Below, in pieces: positions 34,723 to 44,594 of a stretch of 64,000 nt of DNA (position 1 is the stretch's first letter; every line of letters starts with the position of its first letter). The translations under genes were made by a program, and so were the position numbers. Origin of the DNA: an uncultured Bacteroides sp. (GTDB taxonomy: Bacteria; Bacteroidota; Bacteroidia; Bacteroidales; Bacteroidaceae); contig NZ_URFY01000021.1 of assembly GCF_900547205.1 (NCBI RefSeq), positions 1 to 64,000 of the forward strand. Reading direction: 5' to 3'. The notes beneath the pieces are model-generated. The model was not told the origin of the DNA and ran no database searches. It saw nothing but the letters and a program-made list of their open reading frames with translations.

Positions 34723-37700
34723 ATGAGAAAATTATATATTATACAAATATTACTATTATGCTGTCTAGGCATCATGGCCCAGAAAGCGGGGAAATCACTG
34801 ACAATATCGGGTGTTGTTGTCGATAAGTCATTCAACAATGAGCCGATAATCGGTGCTAATATATTCTTAAAGGACCGGGCGGGGGTCGGTACAACGACCG
34901 ATCTGGATGGTAGATTTACAATTCAGGCAAGTAAGGGAGACGTGCTGATTGTTAATTTTATCGGATATGACAAATTTGAACACTTTGTTACTGAAAGTAA
35001 CAAAAATCTGGTTATCAGCATGGTGCCTTCCGCTACAGCTTTGGACGAAGTTGTGGTAGTAGGTATGGGTACCCAGCGTAAAGTGAGCGTAGTGGGAGCT
35101 ATTACCAGTGTAGATATAGGCGATCTTGCTGTTCCAGCTACATCATTGAATAACTCTTTGGGAGGTAGAGTGCCGGGAGTCATTTCAATTCAAGCGAGTG
35201 GTGAACCTGGAGAAAACATTTCGGAGTTTTGGGTACGCGGTATAGGAACATTCGGAGCCAACAGTGCAGCTTTGGTACTGATAGATGGTCTGGAAGGTAA
35301 CCTTAGCGAGATTGATCCGGCTGACGTAGAAAGTTTTTCCGTTTTGAAGGATGCGTCAGCAACTGCGGTTTACGGTGTTCGTGGTGCAAACGGAGTAATT
35401 CTAGTGACTACCAAACGGGGAACTGCGGAAAAACTAAAAATCACAGCTCGTGCCAATTTCACTATTTCACAGTTGAAAAGACTCCCTAAGTATCTGCGAG
35501 CCTACGATTATGCCAAACTAGCTAATGAAGCCAGAGCCGTTTCAGGACAGACAGAACTCTATTCACCGATGGAAATGGACTTAATTCAATATCAGTTGGA
35601 CCCGGACTTATATCCGGATGTTGACTGGCAAAATGAAATCCTGAATAAGACATCTTTCCAGCAAACATATTATGTAAGTGCTCAGGGCGGTGGTAGTATC
35701 GCACGTTATTTTGTGAGTATGGGTATGTCGAAAGAATCGGCAGCCTATATCCAAGACCCTAATAGCCGTTACAAAGCGGATACCGGATATAATACATACA
35801 ATTATCGTACGAATCTTGATATCAATGTGACTAAATCAACTACTATTTATCTTGGTTTGGACGGATTTATATCTAATAAGAAAGAGCCGGGTATGGCAAA
35901 TACGACAGCACTTTGGAATGCTCAGGCGATGTTGACTCCGTTGACTATTCCTACAAAGTTCTCCACAGGACAGCTTCCTGCATATGGTGTCAATGATGCT
36001 TATTCACCTTATGTGATGCTTAATCACACGGGAATGGCCACTCGTGAGACTTATAAGAATATGGTGACTCTAGCTCTTAATCAAGACTTATCATTTCTCG
36101 TGAAAGGATTGAAATTAAGAGTACAAGGAGCAATGAACAGTGACGTATATTATGATGAGACTCGCTTTGTGTTGCCGGATATGTATTCAGCCATTGGTCG
36201 AACTACTTCCGGGGAGCTGCAATTAGCTAAGAAAGTGGATGCAAAAGCGGCTACATTTAGCAACAATTTGCAGCATTGGCGCAAATATCATTTTGAGTTT
36301 ACCCTCAATTATGAGAAGTTGTTCAGAGAAAAGCACAGGACAACTGCATTGCTCTACTACTATATGAGTGATGAAAAAGCCACAAAAGATATCACTAATA
36401 GTATGACAGCAATACCTAAACGCTATCAGGGAGTGTCAGGTAGATTAACTTATAGTTTTAAAGATACTTATTTTATTGATGCCAATTTTGGTTATACGGG
36501 TTCTGAAAACTTCCAACCTGGTAAACAATTCGGCTTTTTCCCCTCGGGAGCTATTGGTTGGGTACCTACTAACTATGATTTTATGCGTAAAGCTGTGCCA
36601 TGGTTAGACTTCCTGAAACTGCGTTTCTCGTATGGACAAGTAGGTAATGACCGTATTTCTAATAAGCGTTTCCCATATCTGACCATCATTAGCTCTAATG
36701 CTGCCACGGGTTGGGGAAGTGATTCAAGTGGTGTGAACGAAACAATTGTGGGTGCCGACAATCTGGCATGGGAAAAGTCAACTAAGGCTGACTTCGGTAT
36801 TGAAGCCAAATTCTTTAACGAGAAACTTTCTTTTGTTGTCGACTACTTCAACGACCAGCGAAATGGTATTTTCCAACAGAGAACCCAAGTGCCCGATTTT
36901 GCCGGAATTATTACGATGCCCTATGGTAATGTGGGTAAGATGCGTAGCTATGGAGCGGATGGAAATATCTCATATACACAGAATATAGGAAAAGATTTTT
37001 CATTTACTGTCAGAGGTAACTTCACTTATTCAAAAAATGATGTGCAGAATTGGGAGCAAGCTGATCCCAAATATCCTTACCAACAGATAGGCGGTATGCC
37101 ATATGGTGTGCAGAGAGGTTACATAGCGTTGGGGTTATTCAGAGATGAGCAAGATGTAGCAAGCAGTCCTTCACAATTCGGAACAGTGCGTCCGGGTGAT
37201 ATTAAATACAAAGACGTCAATGCTGACGGACGTATTACGGAAGACGACCAAGTGCCATTGGCATATTCCAACTATCCTTTATTGATGTACGGATTTGGTG
37301 GAGAATTTCGTTATAAGTCATTTACGTTAGCTTGCTTGTTCAAAGGTACGGGTAACACTACCTATTTTAAGGTAGGTAGAGGAAATGAAATGGGATATGT
37401 TCCGTTCCATGGTGAAAAAACGGGTAATGTGCCTGTTGAAGCATTCATTCAGGCCAATCGTTGGACTCCTGCTTGGTATTCCGGAGATCCTTCAACAGAG
37501 AATCCTAATGCAGTTTTTCCCCGTCTCTCTTACGGTGCGAATGCAAATAATACGAAGCTGTCTACATTCTGGAAAGACAATTCACGCTATCTGCGTTTAC
37601 AGGAAATCAGCCTTTCTTATAACCTGAAAACTAAAGGCTTTGTGAAGAGACTGGGCATACAATCATTCGATTTTCAGTTGGTAGGCTACAATCTTGCCGT

Positions 37701-37803
37701 CTGGAGTGGAGTGAAAACCGTAGATCCGGAGCAAGCAGAAAAGATGGGGCGCGTATATCCTATTCCCGCCCGTTACGCATTTCAAACCTATATCCATTTT
37801 TAA
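34723..37803 (+). CDS. SusC/RagA-type TonB-dependent outer-membrane transporter
   Basis: 1026-residue outer-membrane importer. Signal peptide (cut near IMA-Q, about 20), carboxypeptidase-regulatory-like domain (about 28-105, GVVVDKSFNNEPIIGANIFLKD), plug domain (about 115-235) with LDEVVVVGMGTQRK and the SusC signature SVLKDASATAVYGVRGANGVILVTTKRG, then the barrel ending YPIPARYAFQTYIHF. It should pair with the SusD-type lipoprotein 12 bases downstream as a pedal-bin complex energised by the TonB-ExbBD system encoded further right. No linked enzyme hints at the substrate. Confidence 0.95.
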   Translation: MRKLYIIQILLLCCLGIMAQKAGKSLTISGVVVDKSFNNEPIIGANIFLKDRAGVGTTTDLDGRFTIQASKGDVLIVNFIGYDKFEHFVTESNKNLVISMVPSATALDEVVVVGMGTQRKVSVVGAITSVDIGDLAVPATSLNNSLGGRVPGVISIQASGEPGENISEFWVRGIGTFGANSAALVLIDGLEGNLSEIDPADVESFSVLKDASATAVYGVRGANGVILVTTKRGTAEKLKITARANFTISQLKRLPKYLRAYDYAKLANEARAVSGQTELYSPMEMDLIQYQLDPDLYPDVDWQNEILNKTSFQQTYYVSAQGGGSIARYFVSMGMSKESAAYIQDPNSRYKADTGYNTYNYRTNLDINVTKSTTIYLGLDGFISNKKEPGMANTTALWNAQAMLTPLTIPTKFSTGQLPAYGVNDAYSPYVMLNHTGMATRETYKNMVTLALNQDLSFLVKGLKLRVQGAMNSDVYYDETRFVLPDMYSAIGRTTSGELQLAKKVDAKAATFSNNLQHWRKYHFEFTLNYEKLFREKHRTTALLYYYMSDEKATKDITNSMTAIPKRYQGVSGRLTYSFKDTYFIDANFGYTGSENFQPGKQFGFFPSGAIGWVPTNYDFMRKAVPWLDFLKLRFSYGQVGNDRISNKRFPYLTIISSNAATGWGSDSSGVNETIVGADNLAWEKSTKADFGIEAKFFNEKLSFVVDYFNDQRNGIFQQRTQVPDFAGIITMPYGNVGKMRSYGADGNISYTQNIGKDFSFTVRGNFTYSKNDVQNWEQADPKYPYQQIGGMPYGVQRGYIALGLFRDEQDVASSPSQFGTVRPGDIKYKDVNADGRITEDDQVPLAYSNYPLLMYGFGGEFRYKSFTLACLFKGTGNTTYFKVGRGNEMGYVPFHGEKTGNVPVEAFIQANRWTPAWYSGDPSTENPNAVFPRLSYGANANNTKLSTFWKDNSRYLRLQEISLSYNLKTKGFVKRLGIQSFDFQLVGYNLAVWSGVKTVDPEQAEKMGRVYPIPARYAFQTYIHF

Positions 37804-37815
37804 ATCTAGTATGAT

Positions 37816-39831
37816 ATGAAATATTTTAAAAGCTTTATGATAGCGCTATGCACAGCGTTCTACTTTTGCCTGAGCTCCTGCAATTACTTGAATGTGGATG
37901 AGTATTTTGCCGATACTTTGGGATACGACTCTATCTTTCAGAATAAAACGAACCTGCAAAAATATTTGTGGTCCACTGCCGCCTTTTTCCCCGACGAAGG
38001 AGCCATTTGGGGAGGTTCTTATACACCGGGTGTGACAGGTTCGGATGAAGCATTTGTGCAATGGAATACCGGTGAATTTCCCGGAGTAACGTTGGTGTTG
38101 GGACAAACATCTCCTGATAACTTGGGAACTATGAACAATTGGCCTCAGATGTATAAAATCATTCGTAAAGCCAATATCATTTTCAGTAGAATCAATGAAT
38201 GTAAAGACCTGACGAACATTGAACAACGTGAGATTTTGGGCTATACACACTTCATGAGAGGGTATGCTTATTATAATTTACTTCAGAACTTCGGTCCTGT
38301 CGTTCTTGTGGGTGATGAACCTATGGAAACTAACGAATCTCCTGCCTATTATAATAAAGAGAGGGCCACTTATGACGAATCAGTAGATTACATTTGCAAT
38401 GAATTGGAAATTGCTGCAAGCTATATTCCTTTACGTGTGACGATTTCACAGTTTGGACGTCCTACCAGAGGGGCTGCTTATGCGTTGATAGCCCGCTTGC
38501 GCTTACAGCAGGCAAGCCCGATGTTCAATGGAGGAAGTGCTGCTAAAACGACTTTTGGAAATTGGATACGCAAATCGGACGGTGCTCCTTACGTAAATCA
38601 AACTTATGACGAAAGTCGCTGGGCCATAGCGGCACATGCAGCCAAGCGGGTTATTGATATGGATATGTATGAGTTGCACACCGTGAAGAGTGATAAAAAC
38701 ACGCCCGCATTGCCAACAAATGTGTCGGATGTTAATTATAATACACAGGCTTTTCCCAATGGAGCTGTTGACATCGATCCCTTAAAGTCATACAGTGAAA
38801 TGTTCAATGGCGAGTCCACTGCTACTAAAAACCCTGAATATATATGGGGTAGGGTATCCGGTTCTGTTCAAGCATATACAAAGCACTCTTTTCCAGTTGG
38901 CATTATGAGTGGATGGAATGGAATGGCTATCCCACAGAAATTTGTTGATGCTTACTATATGGCTGATGGTAGAGACAGGAGTAATTCAAGTGATGAGTAT
39001 CCATATTCAGAAGACGGATTTACTTCGGAATTAAAGACTTTCTCAGGATATCAGTTGAGGAGCGGTATCTATAATATGTATGTAAATCGTGAACCTCGTT
39101 TTTATGCGTCAATTGGCTTTAGTGGTTGTTTCTGGCCTTGCACATCCACGAGCCAAAATGAATTTAAAAATGTGCAAGTCTATTATTGGAAAGGAGCACT
39201 CGGCAATGGAGCATCAGGAAGGGATAAGGCTATAGAATCAGGAAATGTTAATAATTATCCTGTTACGGGCTATGTCTTGAAGAAATATGTTCATAGTGAT
39301 GATGCTTGGAGAGGTACGGATGCAACAAGACTGCCCAAATCATTTCCTATCATTCGCTACGCAGAAATATTGCTTTCGTACGTTGAAGCGCTGAATAACC
39401 TGACAGGTTCGCACACGGTTACCTTTAGCGATGAAAGCACAGGTACCTACCACCGCGACACGGAAGAAATGGCAAAATACTTCAATATGGTTCGTTATAG
39501 AGCCGGATTGCCGGGATTGACTGCCGACGATTTAAGTTCGCCAGACAAAATGTTTGATGTCATTGTGAGAGAGCGTATGATTGAGTTTCTGCATGAGAAC
39601 AGACGTTTTTATGACGTTCGCCGCTGGGGTATCTATCTTGACACGGAGAAAGAACAGATTGTGGGTATGAACACGGATGGATTTGAAGACGAATTTTTCC
39701 AGCGGACAGCAGTCAATCATCTCTTTGCACGCACCAGAGTGGCCGACAAAAAGATGGTATTCTTGCCCATCCCACGGTCTGAACTGCGTAAAGTGCCTTT
39801 GATGGATCAGAATCCGGGTTGGGATAATTAA
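37816..39831 (+). CDS. SusD/RagB-type nutrient-binding surface lipoprotein
   Basis: 671 residues, at the long end for SusD proteins. Lipobox LSS-Cys22 followed by NYLNVDEYFADTL; the N-terminal TPR-like helices include YKIIRKANIIFSRINECKDLTNIEQREILGYTHFMRGYAYYNLLQNFGPV, the usual landmark. The C-terminal part has IRYAEILLSYVEALN and VIVRERMIEFLHENRRFYDVRRWG, diagnostic of the family, and ends FLPIPRSELRKVPLMDQNPGW. It caps the SusC barrel. The inserts around residues 250-480 probably shape the ligand site but do not reveal its identity. Confidence 0.95.
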   Translation: MKYFKSFMIALCTAFYFCLSSCNYLNVDEYFADTLGYDSIFQNKTNLQKYLWSTAAFFPDEGAIWGGSYTPGVTGSDEAFVQWNTGEFPGVTLVLGQTSPDNLGTMNNWPQMYKIIRKANIIFSRINECKDLTNIEQREILGYTHFMRGYAYYNLLQNFGPVVLVGDEPMETNESPAYYNKERATYDESVDYICNELEIAASYIPLRVTISQFGRPTRGAAYALIARLRLQQASPMFNGGSAAKTTFGNWIRKSDGAPYVNQTYDESRWAIAAHAAKRVIDMDMYELHTVKSDKNTPALPTNVSDVNYNTQAFPNGAVDIDPLKSYSEMFNGESTATKNPEYIWGRVSGSVQAYTKHSFPVGIMSGWNGMAIPQKFVDAYYMADGRDRSNSSDEYPYSEDGFTSELKTFSGYQLRSGIYNMYVNREPRFYASIGFSGCFWPCTSTSQNEFKNVQVYYWKGALGNGASGRDKAIESGNVNNYPVTGYVLKKYVHSDDAWRGTDATRLPKSFPIIRYAEILLSYVEALNNLTGSHTVTFSDESTGTYHRDTEEMAKYFNMVRYRAGLPGLTADDLSSPDKMFDVIVRERMIEFLHENRRFYDVRRWGIYLDTEKEQIVGMNTDGFEDEFFQRTAVNHLFARTRVADKKMVFLPIPRSELRKVPLMDQNPGWDN

Positions 39832-39862
39832 CAGGAACAATAAACTTTAATTTGAAACAAGA

Positions 39863-40876
39863 ATGAAATCGATTACTAAATATATAATGTTTAGCGCAGT
39901 GTTGATGGGCTTGACATCGTGCAACGAGAATTCTATATTTGAGGGTGAGCTGTACAAGAAGGTGGTTTATGTATTGAGTGAAACGGACTTGACATATTCT
40001 GTCACTCATTCGTTGAATACTCCTTCTTCTGTGGGATATATCACCATTTATGCAGGTGGAACTACAGCAATCGATCAGGATGTAACGGTGACTTTGGAAA
40101 AAGATCCTGATCTGATTGATAAGTATAATCATGATAACTTTGATTTGGACGAGTCAAAGTATGCCAAAGAGCTGGCCCCATCCAGATATACAATCAAAGA
40201 TTATACTGCCGTGATGAAAGTAGGTAATCAGGATCCTTATGTGAAGCTTCCTATTGAAGTTAGAGTCGATGGATTATCTCCCGATTCTACTTATCTGATT
40301 CCTTTGCGCATTGCCAGTTGCACTCCTTACGAAGTGAATAATGATAAGTCGCGTGTACTCTACAGAGTATATATTGAGAATGACTTTACCAGCCAGAAGA
40401 ATCCTCTAACATTGTTTATGAGAGGTACTCAGTTGAGGGAAAATGAAACAAAGCCTGTGCAAATCTCCGCCAACAAGGTTTTGTATCCATTGACGAAGCG
40501 TGGTGTCCGACTGAATGCCGCTATCGAAAACAGTGGCAATAAAGCAGACGAAGAGTTGATAAATAAATCAAGTCTTATCATGGAAATCGGTGAAGAGGAA
40601 TTGACAAGTGTGGATGGATTTAAGTACAATACACTTAAGCTGAAACCTTATAATCCTAAGTTGATAGAAGTAGTTCAGTTGCCGGGGGTAAATGATAATG
40701 ATGTTCAACTTTCCGTTGAGGAAGCAAATAGATACATCACTGTAGATGAAACCACCCGCTTTTATCTTTCTTATAAATATCGGACACTGAAGACTGCTGC
40801 GGACGGTGATACACCTGCCGAATGGAATCCTTGGGTTGAAGTTCATGAGAACATGAAAGTTCCGACAGACAATTAA
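39863..40876 (+). CDS. DUF1735-type surface lipoprotein of a SusC/SusD operon
   Basis: 337 residues with a lipobox TS-Cys20 and a beta-rich body. The start of the mature protein (YKKVVYVLSETDLTYSVTHSLNTPSSVGYITIYAGGTTAIDQDVTVTLEKD) and VRVDGLSPDSTYLIPLRIAS match the DUF1735/BT_3987-like N-terminal domain found in many SusC/SusD operons; the C-terminal half resembles the DUF4361 type. Such proteins are thought to be accessory surface binders. Last gene of the operon; a 14-bp stem-loop (40931-40978) follows. Confidence 0.8.
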   Translation: MKSITKYIMFSAVLMGLTSCNENSIFEGELYKKVVYVLSETDLTYSVTHSLNTPSSVGYITIYAGGTTAIDQDVTVTLEKDPDLIDKYNHDNFDLDESKYAKELAPSRYTIKDYTAVMKVGNQDPYVKLPIEVRVDGLSPDSTYLIPLRIASCTPYEVNNDKSRVLYRVYIENDFTSQKNPLTLFMRGTQLRENETKPVQISANKVLYPLTKRGVRLNAAIENSGNKADEELINKSSLIMEIGEEELTSVDGFKYNTLKLKPYNPKLIEVVQLPGVNDNDVQLSVEEANRYITVDETTRFYLSYKYRTLKTAADGDTPAEWNPWVEVHENMKVPTDN

Positions 40877-40930
40877 ATTCGTTAGTGATGAGCGTATAGC
40901 TTTGGATTAAGGTAAAAGTTTGTTCTGTAA

Positions 40931-40978
40931 AGTCCCGTATACATAGTAGTCTGAGTACTCCGAAATGTATGCGGGACT
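40931..40978 (+). terminator. Stem-loop after the SusC/SusD-type operon
   Basis: AGTCCCGTATACAT (40931-40944) pairs with ATGTATGCGGGACT (40965-40978) with a single T-G pair. Few T residues follow, so terminator function is inferred mainly from position. Confidence 0.6.
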
Positions 40979-41036
40979 CTTGCATTAAGTTTTCGGATTT
41001 TTTGGTTCTTCATGCGGTCAGTGAGAAATAATCATG

Positions 41037-41044
41037 TAACTTTG
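41037..41044 (+). promoter_or_regulatory. -7 promoter box of topB
   Basis: TAACTTTG, a perfect TAnnTTTG match 32 bases before the topB start. Confidence 0.55.
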
Positions 41045-41076
41045 TAGGCTGATAGTATAAAAAAGAAGAGAAAGAA

Positions 41077-43212
41077 ATGATAGTTTGCATTGCCGAAAAA
41101 CCATCTGTAGCACGTGATATTGCCGAAGTACTCGGCGCCCATACAAGGAAAGAAGGATATATAGAAGGAAACGGATACCAGGTGACCTGGACATTCGGGC
41201 ATCTCTGTACCCTGAAAGAGCCTCATGAATACACTCCGCAGTGGAAGTCGTGGAGTCTGGGCAGTTTGCCGATGATTCCGCCACGATTTGGAATTAAACT
41301 CATCGGACACGATCCGGGCATTGAGAAGCAGTTTCATATTATCGAAGGACTGATGCAGAATGCAGATGAAATTATCAACTGCGGTGATGCCGGACAAGAA
41401 GGAGAATTGATTCAGCGTTGGGTGATGCAGAAAGCAGGAGCTACCTGTCCGGTGAAGCGTCTGTGGATTTCTTCATTGACAGAAGAAGCTATCCGTGAAG
41501 GATTTTCCAAGCTGAAAGATCAGTCGGACTTCCAGTCATTGTACGAAGCCGGACTCTCGCGTGCGATGGGAGACTGGCTGCTCGGAATGAATGCGACACG
41601 CCTTTATACCCTCAAATACGGTCAGAACAAGCAGGTGCTCTCCATCGGGCGCGTGCAGACTCCTACTTTGGCATTGATTGTCAACCGCCAGCTCGAAATA
41701 GCCAACTTCCAGCCGAAGCAATACTGGGAACTGAAAACCGCCTACCGCGACACTACTTTCTCCGCTTTAATCCGCAAAAGTGATGAAGAAATAGCAGCGG
41801 AAGAAGAAAAGAATGGTGGTAAGAAGAAGATAGACAATCCCGGTATCGACCCCATTGCCAACCGTGAAGAAGGGGAAGCATTGGTAGAACGTATTAAAGA
41901 TCTACCGTTTGTAGTCACAAGCGTTGGTAAGAAAGACGGCAAAGAATATGCTCCTCGTCTCTTCGACTTGACTTCTCTTCAGGTAGAGTGCAACAAGAAG
42001 TTTGCTTATTCTGCCGATGAAACGCTGAAACTAATTCAGTCCCTTTATGAAAAGAAAGTAGCCACGTATCCTCGTGTAGACACCACTTTCCTTAGTGATG
42101 ACATTTACCCGAAATGCCCTGGAATCATAAAAGGACTTCGGGATTATGAAGCATTGACCGCACCGTTGATTGGTGCTACGTTGCCCAAATCGAAGAAAGT
42201 ATTTGATAATTCGAAGGTGACGGATCACCATGCCATTATCCCTACCGGAGTCTATCCGCAGAATCTGACAGATATGGAGCGTCGTGTGTACGACCTGATA
42301 GCCCGTCGGTTTATTGCAGTGTTCTATCCGGATTGTAAAGTTGCCACCACCACCGTGCTGGGCGAAGTGGATAAGATTGAGTTTAGAGTAACCGGTAAGC
42401 AGATATTAGAACCAGGCTGGCGCGTTGTCTTTGCAAAAGACGTGAAGGACATCGGTGAAGAAAAAGAGGATGAGGACGAGAAAGTGCTTCCAACTTTTGT
42501 AAAAGGTGAAAGCGGTCCGCACCTCCCTGACCTGAATGAGAAATGGACTCAACCTCCCAGACCTTTTACGGAAGCCACCTTGCTTCGAGCAATGGAAACT
42601 GCCGGTAAACTCGTTGATAATGATGAACTTCGGGACGCCTTAAAAGAGAATGGTATCGGTCGCCCGTCTACGCGTGCAGCTATTATCGAAACGCTCTTCA
42701 AGAGAAACTATATTCGCAAGGAACGTAAGAACCTGATTGCTACACCCACAGGCGTGGAACTGGTACAGATGATTCATGAAGAACTGCTGAAATCGGCAGA
42801 ACTGACAGGTATCTGGGAAAAAAAATTGCGCGAGATAGAAAAGAAAACGTACGATGCCCGTCAATTCCTCGAAGAGCTGAAGCAGATGGTTTCGGAAGTT
42901 GTGATGAGTGTGCTTTCTGACAATTCAAACCGACGGATTACTATTCAGGATGCAGTCGCCGAAAAAGAAGAGAAGGCGAAGAAAGGACCTAAAAAGCGTG
43001 AACGGAAAGCGAGTGCACCAAAGGAGAAGAAAGTGAAAACGGAATCTAAGGATAAAGCATCTTCTCCATCTCCTCTATCCACCAATAATGCAGATTCACT
43101 AATAGGACAACCTTGCCCAATATGCGGAAAGGGAGCTATTATCAAAGGGAAAACAGCTTACGGGTGCTCTGAATGGAGGAATGGATGTACTTTTCGGAAG
43201 TCTTTAGATTAA
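41077..43212 (+). CDS. topB: DNA topoisomerase III
   Basis: Type IA topoisomerase of 711 residues that passes single strands to decatenate DNA. Toprim domain at the N terminus (VCIAEKPSVARDIAEVLGA; acidic NCGDAGQEGELIQRW), then the GRVQTPTLALIVNRQLEI motif, the catalytic Tyr331 in ATYPRVDTTFLSDD, and GIGRPSTRAAIIETL. After a lysine-rich linker (about 630-670) a C-terminal four-cysteine zinc ribbon is visible (CPICGKGAIIKGKTAYGC and a following Cys). Bacteroides also use TopB paralogues on mobile elements, but nothing mobile surrounds this one, so it is probably the chromosomal copy. Confidence 0.95.
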   Translation: MIVCIAEKPSVARDIAEVLGAHTRKEGYIEGNGYQVTWTFGHLCTLKEPHEYTPQWKSWSLGSLPMIPPRFGIKLIGHDPGIEKQFHIIEGLMQNADEIINCGDAGQEGELIQRWVMQKAGATCPVKRLWISSLTEEAIREGFSKLKDQSDFQSLYEAGLSRAMGDWLLGMNATRLYTLKYGQNKQVLSIGRVQTPTLALIVNRQLEIANFQPKQYWELKTAYRDTTFSALIRKSDEEIAAEEEKNGGKKKIDNPGIDPIANREEGEALVERIKDLPFVVTSVGKKDGKEYAPRLFDLTSLQVECNKKFAYSADETLKLIQSLYEKKVATYPRVDTTFLSDDIYPKCPGIIKGLRDYEALTAPLIGATLPKSKKVFDNSKVTDHHAIIPTGVYPQNLTDMERRVYDLIARRFIAVFYPDCKVATTTVLGEVDKIEFRVTGKQILEPGWRVVFAKDVKDIGEEKEDEDEKVLPTFVKGESGPHLPDLNEKWTQPPRPFTEATLLRAMETAGKLVDNDELRDALKENGIGRPSTRAAIIETLFKRNYIRKERKNLIATPTGVELVQMIHEELLKSAELTGIWEKKLREIEKKTYDARQFLEELKQMVSEVVMSVLSDNSNRRITIQDAVAEKEEKAKKGPKKRERKASAPKEKKVKTESKDKASSPSPLSTNNADSLIGQPCPICGKGAIIKGKTAYGCSEWRNGCTFRKSLD

Positions 43213-43254
43213 TTCATATAAAATATTCAGTTCATTCTCGATGCGGTGAACTTA

Positions 43255-43408
43255 TTCATTTCCGTGCGGAAATGAATCAATGAATCAATGTGCTAATATG
43301 CCAATATGCCAATTACCGTGCGGCACACAGCGCAGCCATTGGCACATTAGCACATTAGCACATTGGCACATTGATAAATTGTTCAATACCGCACGGTTAT
43401 GAATGAAC
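43255..43408. repeat. Octamer-armed inverted repeat, copy A
   Basis: Starts with the palindrome TTCATTTCCG-TG-CGGAAATGAA (43255-43276). Left arm at 43286-43314 (three octamers), conserved centre ACCGTGCGGCACACAGCGCA followed by GCC, right arm at 43338-43373 (four octamers of the form (A/G)GCACATT), then TAAATTGTTCAATACCGCACGG. Lies between topB and pfkA, which are convergent. Confidence 0.8.
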
Positions 43409-43441
43409 TCTGCTAACGGGTGGTATTGCTACTTACAAATA

Positions 43442-43458
43442 CGCAACGGTCCGTTGCG
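43442..43458. repeat. Short perfect palindrome CGCAACGG-T-CCGTTGCG
   Basis: Eight-base arms around one T in the topB-pfkA gap; GC-rich compared with its surroundings. Possible protein site or small hairpin. Confidence 0.5.
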
Positions 43459-43489
43459 CATCAGATAATCAGTCTCGTTTATATTAATA

Positions 43490-43550
43490 ATAAGCGCCTT
43501 CAGCCAGAATATCCATTCATAATGAACTTCTTAGAGCTGAAAGCGCTTAT
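43490..43550. terminator. Stem-loop between topB and pfkA
   Basis: ATAAGCGC plus TTCAGC (43490-43504) pairs with GCTGAA plus GCGCTTAT (43536-43550) with one mismatch; the loop holds the smaller palindrome TTCATAATGAA. Placed 3' of both convergent genes. Confidence 0.5.
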
Positions 43551-43583
43551 AAGTTAGTATAAAAAAGTGGGTGACTTTCCGTT

Positions 43584-44564
43584 TTAAATTGAAAGTTCTT
43601 TTAAAACATTCACCAAGTCTCTTTTTACCGGCTTATCGTTCTTGATGGCTTTGCTGAATGGAACATACACAATTTCGTCATGCTCGATACCAATCATTAC
43701 ATTGCGTTGATCTTCCATGATAGCGTCGATAGCAGCAGCGCCAAGGCGGCTTGCCAAAATACGGTCGTGTGCAGTGGGGCTACCTCCACGCTGCAAATGC
43801 CCTAAAATAGTCACACGTACATCATATTGCGGATATTCATTCTTCACGCGTTCGGCATAATGCATCGCACCGCCGGTCAGTTCGCTTTCCGCTACCAATA
43901 CGATACTACTGTTCTTCGATTTACGAAATCCGTTCTTGATAAACTCTTCCAGTTGGTCTACTTCCGTACTGAACTCAGGAATAATAGCAGCTTCTGCGCC
44001 CGAAGCAATGGCGCCATTCAACGCAAGAAAACCTGCATCACGCCCCATCACTTCTACAAAGAACAAACGCTCATGCGAAGTAGCCGTGTCACGAATCTTA
44101 TCTACTGCATCAAGAATTGTGTTCAGAGCCGTGTCATATCCAATCGTAGTATCTGTGCCGTAAAGGTCATTGTCAATCGTTCCCGGCAAGCCGACGCAAG
44201 GAACATCAAATTCCTGTGCGAAGATGCGTGCGCCTGTCAGCGACCCATCACCGCCGATGACTACTAAGGCATCGATACCTTCTTTCTTCATATTATCATA
44301 CGCCACCTGACGACCTTCAGGAGTCATAAACTCTTTGCAACGTGCTGTTTTCAGGATAGTACCACCCAACTGGATGATGTTACTTACATTCTGACTTTTA
44401 AATTCTTTGATTTCGCCTGTCACCAAGCCTCTGTATCCTCTATATATTCCTTTAACCTGCAATCCATTATAGATAGCTGCACGTGTCACTGCACGAATAG
44501 CAGCGTTCATCCCCGGTGCATCACCTCCGGAGGTTAATATTCCGATACATTTAACTGTTCCCAT
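43584..44564 (-). CDS. pfkA: ATP-dependent 6-phosphofructokinase
   Basis: Phosphorylates fructose 6-phosphate in glycolysis. The 326-residue chain follows the bacterial PfkA pattern: GILTSGGDAPGMNAAIRAVTR at the nucleotide site, VVIGGDGSLTGARIFAQEF, the catalytic GLPGTIDNDLYGTDTTIGYDTALNTI, EVMGRDAGFLALNGAIASGAEAAIIPE and GHLQRGGSPTAHDRILASRLG. GGDGS rather than the GGDDT form points to ATP rather than pyrophosphate use. Own promoter box at 44595-44602. Confidence 0.95.
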   Translation of the reverse strand: MGTVKCIGILTSGGDAPGMNAAIRAVTRAAIYNGLQVKGIYRGYRGLVTGEIKEFKSQNVSNIIQLGGTILKTARCKEFMTPEGRQVAYDNMKKEGIDALVVIGGDGSLTGARIFAQEFDVPCVGLPGTIDNDLYGTDTTIGYDTALNTILDAVDKIRDTATSHERLFFVEVMGRDAGFLALNGAIASGAEAAIIPEFSTEVDQLEEFIKNGFRKSKNSSIVLVAESELTGGAMHYAERVKNEYPQYDVRVTILGHLQRGGSPTAHDRILASRLGAAAIDAIMEDQRNVMIGIEHDEIVYVPFSKAIKNDKPVKRDLVNVLKELSI

Positions 44565-44594
44565 ATCAATCTTTCATTTATTAGTTTGATGCGG

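Noticed and set aside
43286..43373. The repeated octamers considered as a CRISPR array
   Set aside because: Units are eight bases with no spacers and form inverted arms; no cas gene is near.
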